Positions 8,229-15,115 of a stretch of DNA of 45,971 nt are shown here, piece after piece. Under the pieces are notes generated by a model that ran no database searches, was not told the origin of the DNA, and worked only from the letters and a program-made list of their open reading frames with translations. Position 1 is the first letter of the stretch. Every line of letters starts with the position of its first letter. Source of the DNA: Acidobacteriaceae bacterium (GTDB lineage: Bacteria; Acidobacteriota; Terriglobia; Terriglobales; Acidobacteriaceae); contig PKUV01000167.1 of NCBI GenBank assembly GCA_003131315.1, positions 104,061 through 150,031 of the forward strand. Direction: 5' to 3'. The position numbers and the translations under genes were made by a program.

Positions 8229-9464
8229 ATGGGACGTTTCACTGGCATTCTCGGTCTGCTCACGATGTTGGGCCTCGCCTACGCCTTCTCCACCAACCGT
8301 CGCGCGATAAATAAAAAGACGGTTGTCTGGGGCTTGGGACTGCAAATTGTGTTCGCCATCTTCGTCCTGAAAATTCAGATTGGCCAAATACTCTTCCAGA
8401 AAGCAGGAGACGCCGTCAACCGCTTGCTTAGCTATTCATTTGAGGGATCGAAGTTTGTCTTCGGTGGGCTCGGTGCGCAGGGCTCGCCGATGGGATTCTT
8501 TTTCGCCTTCCAGGTGCTGCCGACCGTCATTTTTATCGCAGCGTTCTTCGCCGTGCTCTATCACTACGGGATCATGCAATTCGTCATCAAACTCGCCGCG
8601 AAGGTGATGACCCGTTTCATGGGCGCCAGCGGCGCCGAGTCTCTGAACGTGGCGGCGAGTATCTTCATGGGCCAGACCGAAGCTCCGCTCACCATCCGCC
8701 CGTTCCTTCCCGAACTCACTCGCTCCGAACTGATGACGGTGATGACCAGCGGCATGGCCCACGTCTCCGGTGGTATCATGGCCGCCTATATCGCCTTCGG
8801 CATAGAACCCAAACATCTCCTGAGCGCGGTCATCATGACCGCCCCCGGCACCATCCTGATGTCAAAAATGCTCGTGCCTGAGACGGAGGTTCCGAAGACC
8901 GCCGGCCGTGTCGTCATGAGCGAGGAAGAAGAGGGTGCCGAGAAGAGTGAAAACCTGCTGGGCGCGATTGCGCGCGGCACCACGGACGGTTTAGGCCTGG
9001 CGCTTAATATCGCCGCCATGCTGATTGCATTCCTCGCGCTGATCGCCCTTGCCAACGGCATCCTCGGCGGCGTTCACAACCGGCTTGGAATAATGTGGTT
9101 TCCCTCCAGCTTGCAGCAGATATTCGGCGTATTGTTTGCTCCCGTTGCCTGGGTCATCGGAATCCCCTGGCATGACTGCCGCGCCATCGGCAATCTTCTC
9201 GGCACGCGCATGGTGTTGAACGAACTCGTAGCATTTTCCATGCTTGGACCGCAGAGAGCCGTGCTTGACCCCCGTTCGTTTACAATCGCGACCTTCGCGC
9301 TCTGCGGTTTCGCCAATCTGAGCTCGATCGGAATTCAGTTGGGCGGCATCGGAGCGCTCGCTCCCAACAAGCGAGGCGAACTAGCCCGTCTCGGAATTCG
9401 CGCCATGCTGGCCGGCACCATGGCCAACCTGATGTCGGCTTCGATCGCCGGCATGTTGCTGTGA
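8229..9464 (+). CDS. nupC: Concentrative nucleoside transporter (NupC/CNT family)
   Basis: A 411-residue polytopic inner-membrane protein that imports nucleosides with a cation. Family blocks include GFFFAFQVLPTVIFIAAFFA, the substrate/cation site SIFMGQTEAPLTIRPFL, MAHVSGGIMAAYIAFG, and the terminal ALCGFANLSSIGIQLGG followed by APNKRGELARLG. Length and N-terminal helices are normal for CNT proteins. Its ATG follows the phosphorylase stop codon without a gap. Since the first gene of the run is a queuosine-salvage enzyme, queuosine is a possible extra substrate; that is inference, as CNT proteins are known for pyrimidine and purine nucleosides. Confidence 0.93.
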   Translation: MGRFTGILGLLTMLGLAYAFSTNRRAINKKTVVWGLGLQIVFAIFVLKIQIGQILFQKAGDAVNRLLSYSFEGSKFVFGGLGAQGSPMGFFFAFQVLPTVIFIAAFFAVLYHYGIMQFVIKLAAKVMTRFMGASGAESLNVAASIFMGQTEAPLTIRPFLPELTRSELMTVMTSGMAHVSGGIMAAYIAFGIEPKHLLSAVIMTAPGTILMSKMLVPETEVPKTAGRVVMSEEEEGAEKSENLLGAIARGTTDGLGLALNIAAMLIAFLALIALANGILGGVHNRLGIMWFPSSLQQIFGVLFAPVAWVIGIPWHDCRAIGNLLGTRMVLNELVAFSMLGPQRAVLDPRSFTIATFALCGFANLSSIGIQLGGIGALAPNKRGELARLGIRAMLAGTMANLMSASIAGMLL

Positions 9465-9473
9465 CCGTGGCGA

Positions 9474-10097
9474 TCAGGAGCGTGTTTGAGCTACTCTTGC
9501 GAGGATTTCGTCAGTTGTAACCAGCGTTGCTCCCAGACTCTGCAATTCAGTAAGTGTTTTGTTCCCAACTTCCGGGGCCAAAGTCTCAATCGCATCGCGG
9601 ACCACCGCTACCCGCCGCTTTCGTTCCAGCAACCCCTTAACCGCGCAACTGACGCAGTATTCCGTCACGACTCCAAACACCACAAATTCGGCATCGTTTC
9701 CCAAACGTTCCACCAAACCGTCCGCATGGTGAGTCTCAAAAATATCCAGCGTCTGCTTCTCCAGGATGATCTGCTGATACTTGGAGAGATCCTCAGGCAG
9801 CTTCAGGGCCGGGTCATTCTCAATTCTGACGTAGTTGTCTGTCAGAGCTTGCGGCAGAAGTTCCGCTCCGGGCGACCCTTTCAAGCAATGTGGCGGAAAC
9901 TGCTTGAACTCAGGATCGTTTGCCGGATGAAAGTCTCCATGCGAAACCAGGAAGACGTCGCCCAGCCGCGCCGCGTCCGTCAGCTTGCGGATGTTGGGCA
10001 GAAGCCTCTCGGCTCCGGGAACGTAGAGCTTGCCACCGGGCAGCATGAAATCAGCTTGCACATCCACTTCCCAAAAAATGAAGTCGCGAGATCGCAT
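9474..10097 (-). CDS. pncA: Nicotinamidase (isochorismatase-like cysteine hydrolase)
   Basis: A 207-residue cytosolic hydrolase converting nicotinamide to nicotinate and ammonia. The catalytic Asp is in WEVDVQADF (Asp12), the Lys in ILEKQTLDIF and the nucleophilic Cys in VVTEYCVSCA. The metal-binding pattern HGDFHPAND followed by PPHC fits nicotinamidases rather than generic isochorismatases. The ATG at 10097 has a GGAGAG site upstream. It lies tail to tail with nupC (9 bases apart) and head to head with the enamidase, sharing a 138-base control region. Besides NAD recycling, the context suggests it feeds nicotinate into the catabolic operon further right. Confidence 0.88.
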   Translation of the reverse strand: MRSRDFIFWEVDVQADFMLPGGKLYVPGAERLLPNIRKLTDAARLGDVFLVSHGDFHPANDPEFKQFPPHCLKGSPGAELLPQALTDNYVRIENDPALKLPEDLSKYQQIILEKQTLDIFETHHADGLVERLGNDAEFVVFGVVTEYCVSCAVKGLLERKRRVAVVRDAIETLAPEVGNKTLTELQSLGATLVTTDEILARVAQTRS

Positions 10098-10235
10098 TCC
10101 ACTCTCCGTTGTCTCGATGCTTGTAACACATTCCTTCCGCCGCTGGTAAAACTCAGCTCACAGTTGCTCTCGCCCCATTCATTTGTATACTAGCGGCCAC
10201 TGAGTTCGCAGCAAATCCGCGCCCGGAAGGGAACC

Positions 10236-11435
10236 ATGGCCTACGACGAACCATCGAAATCCGCACTTCAAGCCAAGCTGGTCATCCGCAACATCGGCCT
10301 CCTGCTCAGCGGAGACCTCAACAATCCCATCCTCGACGCCGACACCGTAGTCGCTATCGGCGATCGCATCGTTGCCGTGGGTAAAGAAAAAGATGTCGAC
10401 ACTTCGGGAGCTACCCTCACCATCGACGCCAAAGGCACGGCCCTCGCACCTGGTCTCATCGACAGCCACGTTCATCCCGTATGCGGCGACTGGACGCCCC
10501 GCCAGAACCAAGTGGGCTGGATCGATAGCTATCTGCACGGCGGCGTCACCACCATGGTCTCGGCCGGCGAAGTGCACACACCCGGCCGTCCCAAGGACAT
10601 CGTCGGCCTGAAGGCGATGGCGATCTTCGCCCAGCGCGCCTTTCACGCCTTCCGTCCGGGTGGAGTGAAGATCTATGCCGGAGCTCCAGTCCTCGAGCAT
10701 GGCATGGTAGAGGACGACTTCAAAGAGCTCGCCGCCGCCGGAGTCGGAATCCTTGGCGAAGTAGGCTTGGGCAGCGTGAAAGACGGCAAGACCGCGCGCC
10801 AGATGGTCGCATGGGCGCGCAAATACGGCATCCAGAGTACGATTCACACCGGAGGGCCGTCGATCCCCGGTTCCAGCCTGATCGACAAAGACATGGTGCT
10901 CGAAACCGACGCCGATGTCATTGGTCACGTCAACGGCGGCCACACCGCTCTCCCTGACGATCAGATTACGGCGCTGTGCGAACGTTCCACCCGTGCTCTC
11001 GAAATCGTGCATAACGGAAACGAACGCGCCGCACTGCTCACGCTCCGCACGGCAATGGAATTGAAACAGCTCGGCCGCGTGATTCTAGGCACCGACTCGC
11101 CCGCCGGATCGGGCGTCCAGCCGCTCGGCATCGTGCGCATGATTTCCATGCTGGCGTCTCTAGGCGAGATCCCTGCCGAAGTGGCCATCTGCCTCGCCAC
11201 AGGAAACACCGCAAAAATACGCAACCTCGATTGCGGCCTGATCGCCCCCTGCCGCGAAGCCTCGTTCGTCCTGATGGACAAAGCCCAGCACTCAGCCGGC
11301 AAGAACCTGCTCGATAGCATTCAGAAAGGAGATCTGCCCGGAATCGGCATGGTCATCATCGACGGAGCGGTCAGCGCCCACCGTAGCCGCAACACGCCGC
11401 CAGCAACGGCGGTGCCTGAGGTGGTGAAGCGGTGA
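10236..11435 (+). CDS. ena: Enamidase-like amidohydrolase (6-oxo-1,4,5,6-tetrahydronicotinate hydrolase)
   Basis: A 399-residue amidohydrolase resembling Eubacterium barkeri enamidase, which opens 1,4,5,6-tetrahydro-6-oxonicotinate to 2-formylglutarate plus ammonia. As I recall that protein, similarity runs end to end, including the LHGGVTTMVSAGEVHTPGRP block, GEVGLG, HTGGPSIPGSS, HVNGGHTA, GTDSPAGSG and a terminal SRNTPPA. Metal ligands are visible as DSHVHP, the Glu of GEVGLG, the two later His motifs and the Asp of GTD. The ATG at 10236 has a GGAAGGG ribosome site. It is divergent from nicotinamidase and sits near the hydroxylase/reductase operon, which supplies the two preceding steps. 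Another cyclic amide substrate is possible, but the neighbourhood argues for nicotinate. Confidence 0.82.
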   Translation: MAYDEPSKSALQAKLVIRNIGLLLSGDLNNPILDADTVVAIGDRIVAVGKEKDVDTSGATLTIDAKGTALAPGLIDSHVHPVCGDWTPRQNQVGWIDSYLHGGVTTMVSAGEVHTPGRPKDIVGLKAMAIFAQRAFHAFRPGGVKIYAGAPVLEHGMVEDDFKELAAAGVGILGEVGLGSVKDGKTARQMVAWARKYGIQSTIHTGGPSIPGSSLIDKDMVLETDADVIGHVNGGHTALPDDQITALCERSTRALEIVHNGNERAALLTLRTAMELKQLGRVILGTDSPAGSGVQPLGIVRMISMLASLGEIPAEVAICLATGNTAKIRNLDCGLIAPCREASFVLMDKAQHSAGKNLLDSIQKGDLPGIGMVIIDGAVSAHRSRNTPPATAVPEVVKR

Positions 11436-11442
11436 AAAAAGA

Positions 11443-11480
11443 GGGTGCCCCACGTCTCGCGCTTTTCGAGACGTGGGTGC
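11443..11480. repeat. Dispersed hairpin repeat, copy 1
   Basis: An 11-base perfect stem (CCCACGTCTCG at 11449-11459, CGAGACGTGGG at 11467-11477) with a 7-base loop. A near-identical copy lies at 14628-14662, with matched changes in both stem arms. On the minus strand the hairpin is followed by a run of six T (11437-11442), so it may also end transcription of the amidohydrolase gene at 11499. Confidence 0.75.
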
Positions 11481-11498
11481 TGACAGACAGAGTTTGCT

Positions 11499-12905
11499 TC
11501 ACTGCATTCCCATCGACGCGGCAATTGTCTTCTTGTACTCACGCGCCTTGGCCATCGCTTCCTGCTCGTTGACGGTCAGCAACTTGCGGTCGCGCATGAC
11601 GACTCGTCCACCGATCATGACGGTCTGCACATCGCTGGCCTTCAATGCATACGCAATCTGCGCATAAACGTCATACATCGGCACGGCGTTTGGCTCATCC
11701 AGGCCGATCACAATCAGGTCCGCCTTTTTCCCTTTTTCGAGCGATCCGATCTCTTGCTCCATGTGCAATGCCCTGGCGCCGTCGATGGTTGCCATTTCTA
11801 CGACGGCGAGAGCATTCAGCGCCAGGGGGTTCATTTTTGTAATCTTAGCCAGCTTCGCGGCCAGATCGATCTCTTCCATCAGGTCCAGGTCGTTGTTGCT
11901 GCCTGCCGGTCCGTCGGTTCCCAGACCGACTGCGATTCCGGCAGCTCGCATCTCGGGCACGGGCGCAACGCCGCTCGCAATCATCATGTTGCTCGACGGG
12001 TTGTGCACGCAGCCCACGTTGTGCTGCGCGAGAATCTTGCGGTCTGCCTCGTCGACAAAGATACAGTGCGCGGCAACGACATCGGGGCCAAGCACTCCGA
12101 TTCGCTCCAGATATTGCACCGGCGATGCCCCGTTCTGCTTCTCGCTGTCTTCCCACTCCTTTTTCATCTCGGCCGTGTGAATCAGGATCGGCGCATGATA
12201 CTTCCGTGCCAGAGCGGAAGCATCCTGCAACGTCTTTTGTGAGCAGGTGTAAATCGAATGCGGCGCCGCTGCCGCGTGAATGAGCGGGTCGCCTTGCCAC
12301 TTCTTCAAGAACTTCTCCGTGTACTCGAGCATCGCGGCTTTGTTTTTATTATCGGGCGCAGGAAAATCGATAAACGTTTCGCCCAGCACGCCGCGCATAC
12401 CCGCTGCTTTGGTTTCTTCCGCCACCGCGTCTTCGAAGTAGTACATGTCCGCGAAGGTGGTCACCCCGGAGCGAATCTGTTCGGCCGCCGCGAGCCGTGT
12501 TCCCCATCGAACGAACGACTCCGTAACGTTCTTTGCTTCGGCGGGGAAAATGTATTTGTAAAGCCAGTCAGTCAGGGTCACATCGTCGTGCAGGCCGCGG
12601 AACAGGGTCATCGGGACGTGGGTATGACCGTTGATGAATCCCGGGAGCACCAGTTTGTTTTTCGCATCGATGGTCTGCCGGCTTTCGTACCTCGCATCGA
12701 GTTCGGCGCGTGGGCCGACTGCGACAATCGTGTCCCCTGTGACGACGACTCCTCCGTCGTCGTAGATGTGCCGCTGGCCGTCCATGGTGACAACCATGCC
12801 GGTGACGATCGTATCGGCACGCTCTTTTGTCGTTTGCCCGTAGAGAAGAATTGAGAAGCAAACGTGAAACGCGCAGAACAGCCAGTAACCGCTTCTATTT
12901 TTCAT
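11499..12905 (-). CDS. Exported amidohydrolase, S-adenosylhomocysteine/5'-methylthioadenosine deaminase-like
   Basis: A 468-residue metal-dependent deaminase of the MtaD/TRZ-ATZ group. Metal and substrate motifs are INGHTHVPMTLFRGLHDD, HTAEMKKEWEDSE, AAHCIFVDE and GTDGPAGSNNDLDL. Relatives deaminate S-adenosylhomocysteine, methylthioadenosine, guanine or triazines; the exact substrate cannot be read here. Unusually, residues 1-23 form a signal peptide (MKNRSGYWLFCAFHVCFSIL), suggesting a periplasmic location for an enzyme class that is normally cytosolic. The start at 12905 has an AAGGA site. It follows the DUF1185 pair by 102 bases on the same strand, so it may be a late gene of that operon or have its own promoter. 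Confidence 0.78.
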   Translation of the reverse strand: MKNRSGYWLFCAFHVCFSILLYGQTTKERADTIVTGMVVTMDGQRHIYDDGGVVVTGDTIVAVGPRAELDARYESRQTIDAKNKLVLPGFINGHTHVPMTLFRGLHDDVTLTDWLYKYIFPAEAKNVTESFVRWGTRLAAAEQIRSGVTTFADMYYFEDAVAEETKAAGMRGVLGETFIDFPAPDNKNKAAMLEYTEKFLKKWQGDPLIHAAAAPHSIYTCSQKTLQDASALARKYHAPILIHTAEMKKEWEDSEKQNGASPVQYLERIGVLGPDVVAAHCIFVDEADRKILAQHNVGCVHNPSSNMMIASGVAPVPEMRAAGIAVGLGTDGPAGSNNDLDLMEEIDLAAKLAKITKMNPLALNALAVVEMATIDGARALHMEQEIGSLEKGKKADLIVIGLDEPNAVPMYDVYAQIAYALKASDVQTVMIGGRVVMRDRKLLTVNEQEAMAKAREYKKTIAASMGMQ

Positions 12906-13007
12906 GCATGGTCCTTATATAAAGTTGCCGTACTTACGGTGCGCGCAGCCCAGCGGCGCCCCGTGCATTCCCCTGTGATCCTCTGTGACCTCTGTGGTTG
13001 CGGGTTT

Positions 13008-13592
13008 TTACCGCAGTCCATCTTCGTCCTTGATCTGCTCTTTGGTAAGCCCGCCGACGCGTGCCAAAGGCCGCCCGCTATCCGTGACCGCAACCGCAAC
13101 CATGATCTCATTCGCGCGCGGAGCATCATTGATTCGAACTTCCATGCCGTCAAAATGGCTGCGAACAAATGCGGCATCCTTATGCCCCAACGGAATATCG
13201 AGCACCACTCCGAGGCCGCCGCGCTTCTTGGACGAAGGAATCAGCGCAGCACCCTTTCCCAGCACGCGCCGCACCGGTGTTCCAAGCTTCGGATGCAGAA
13301 TCGCTGCGGCATGCTCGATCTCGCCGTTCTCTCCCACTGCAGCCGCCTTGCCATAGCTCTCCACCGCCGGTCCCGCAATTCCCAGCGCCGCAACCGCGCG
13401 CTGCGTCAGCAACTCGCCGAGCTCTTCGCCAATCGTCATCAACTCGGAGAGATCCTCAACATACTTTCCCGCATACGGATTCTCAATCACCGCAACCGCA
13501 GCCGCCCGCCGCGTCGGCGGATCGACCTTCCGTCCCATCTCCGTCGAAGTCTCCTCGACAAACGTCGCGATCTTCCGGATCTTTGCCTTCAT
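13008..13592 (-). CDS. DUF1185 / AA_synth family protein, second copy
   Basis: A 194-residue protein of the AA_synth (PF06684, formerly DUF1185) family, for which a chorismate-mutase-like fold has been described; no reaction is established. Visible blocks are KIATFVEETSTEMGRKVDPP, IENPYAGKYVEDLSEL, VESYGKAAAVGENGELE-like text and HFDGMEVRINDAPRANEI. Its ATG overlaps the stop of the first copy by four bases (ATGA), so translation is coupled. The two copies are clearly paralogous but far from identical, which suggests a heteromer or two related reactions. Relatives often neighbour hydroxynicotinate-reductase-like and UPF0280 genes, as here (recalled, not checked). Confidence 0.8.
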   Translation of the reverse strand: MKAKIRKIATFVEETSTEMGRKVDPPTRRAAAVAVIENPYAGKYVEDLSELMTIGEELGELLTQRAVAALGIAGPAVESYGKAAAVGENGEIEHAAAILHPKLGTPVRRVLGKGAALIPSSKKRGGLGVVLDIPLGHKDAAFVRSHFDGMEVRINDAPRANEIMVAVAVTDSGRPLARVGGLTKEQIKDEDGLR

Positions 13593-14173
13593 CGCAGCCC
13601 GTCCTCTCCCTTGATCTCCGACGCTTTCAATCCGCCGACGCGGGCATGAATCCGCGCCCCGGTGGTCATCACGAGCGCCAGCAAAATCTCATCCGCGCGC
13701 GGAGCATCCGCAATGCCCACTTCCATCGCATCAAAATGACTGCGCACGTAGGAGGCGTTGATATGGGTGATGGGAATGTCGAGGCGGGTCCCCGGCCCAC
13801 CCACTTTCTTGGTTGACGCCACAATCGCCTTTGCGTCCCCAAGCACTTCGCGCATCGCGTAGCCGCCAGGAACGTGCCACAGCGCGCCGTGTTCAAGCTC
13901 TCCGGCTGAGCCCACAATTGCCCCCTTGCCGTAGGCCTGCACCACTTTCTGATCGCCGCCCAACGCCGCCACCAGCGACCGCGCCATCTCCAACCCAAGG
14001 GGTTTCAGGTCATCCATAAAGTCTTCGATCTTTTCGACGTAGCCGCCGGCATAAGGGTTCCGGATCACCACCAGCGCCGCCGCCCGACGCAACGGCTTGT
14101 GTGCGACTGGGCCGCCTTCGTGGAAAATCTCCTCGACCAAGACAAGTCGCTTGCGAATCTGAACCTCAGGCAT
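13589..14173 (-). CDS. DUF1185 / AA_synth family protein, first copy
   Basis: A 194-residue member of the same family as the gene that follows it. Shared blocks include VLVEEIFHEGGPVAHKPLRR, IRNPYAGGYVE, VQAYGKGAIVGSAGELEHGA, SYVRSHFDAMEVGIADAPRA and the terminal RVGGLKASEIKGEDGLR. The start MPEVQIRKR at 14173 overlaps the end of the UPF0280 reading frame by eight bases. The role is unknown; position between the ring-reductase-like gene and an amidohydrolase suggests work on an intermediate of the same pathway, for example an oxo- or enol-acid, which is inference. Confidence 0.8.
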   Translation of the reverse strand: MPEVQIRKRLVLVEEIFHEGGPVAHKPLRRAAALVVIRNPYAGGYVEKIEDFMDDLKPLGLEMARSLVAALGGDQKVVQAYGKGAIVGSAGELEHGALWHVPGGYAMREVLGDAKAIVASTKKVGGPGTRLDIPITHINASYVRSHFDAMEVGIADAPRADEILLALVMTTGARIHARVGGLKASEIKGEDGLR

Positions 14174-15115
14174 GAATCAGGCTCCTGTCAGGTACCGAAA
14201 TGTCTACCAACTGCGTCCAATCTTGAGCGCCGATCACTCGCGTCTCTCCCTGTAAGTTGAGGGCGGCCGCGCGAATCAGCCCCGAGCCACAGAGCGGTTC
14301 GGCAACCCGGATTCCCGCTTCCAGCGCTTCGCGAATCTCGCCCGGTGCCAGTTCACCGACCGATTGCGTTACCAAGCGCTCGCCCAGGTCGCTATCCGGT
14401 GCAAGGTCGAATGCCCCCACGCGCCCAACTCTCGGATGTCCCGGCAGATCCACTGCATTTGCCACTACCGTCGCTGCAGCGTCGGCCATCGCAGCCGTAT
14501 CGGCCAGTACTGTGACCGCATCCGCAATGCCCAGCGAAAAACTACGCCCGCGCCAGCCGCTCGTAGCGATGCCGCGAATCGGCTGTGCAAAATGAATTGT
14601 CGTCGTGCCAACGTTGTACCAAACAATGGGTGCCCCACGTTTCGCGGTTTTCGAAACGTGGGATTCGTCGGTCGATCTGGAAGCTCCACCATCCCAGCAA
14701 CAAACTTCTCGCCTGCCGTCAGGTGCAAAGCGATGTCGCCCCCATCATTCACATATGCTCGCGCCAGTTCCGCAGCATCGGTCATCGCTTCGAGGATCTC
14801 CTCCGCCACCGCACCCGCTACCGCCGCCATGGGCGTAATGAAGGTCTGCGATGCATAGGGCCTCACCGCCGCCACCATCCGGCGCGCGATTGCACCCGAT
14901 GGAAGATCTCCACCCTCTCGGGCAGACCGTCGCAGAAACTTAAGCTCACCGCACAACTCATCCAGAACCCCGACGAACCGTGCGGCCGCAGCGCGATAGG
15001 CAACTTCGATTTCGCGTACCTCACCGAAAGCTTCCACGATCACATCGATCGGTCCATCCTGCATGTGCAGGCGGCGCCCATCGGGAAGCATGCGGATTTG
15101 CGCGCGCTCGTTCAT
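14166..15115 (-). pseudogene. UPF0280 family gene, frameshifted by a hairpin-repeat insertion
   Basis: Two overlapping frames together spell one UPF0280 (ApbE-like fold) protein. The first frame (15115 down to about 14665) holds the N-terminal part, with LLPDGRRLHMQDGPIDVI-like text, ITPMAAVAGAVAEEIL and AYVNDGGDIALHL. The continuation VGTTTIHFAQPIRGIATSGW then SFSLGIADAVTVLADTAAMA lies in another frame from about 14617 and runs to the stop at 14166. Between them sits the hairpin repeat of 14628-14662, also present at 11443-11480. The net inserted length is not a multiple of three. The first frame alone reads on into unrelated sequence. The gene starts inside the reductase stop (ATGA). Its partner role is unknown; a flavin-related function could be guessed from the fold only. 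Confidence 0.82.
14628..14662. repeat. Dispersed hairpin repeat, copy 2, inside UPF0280
   Basis: Stem CCCACGTTTCG at 14634-14644 pairs with CGAAACGTGGG at 14652-14662 across a 7-base loop. Compared with the copy at 11443-11480, the changed stem base is matched by a change in the opposite arm, so the hairpin is kept. It interrupts the UPF0280 reading frame. Confidence 0.8.

Noticed and set aside
14166-15115. Programmed frameshift in UPF0280
   Set aside because: The junction holds a dispersed hairpin repeat rather than a slippery heptamer, so mutation by insertion is the simpler reading.
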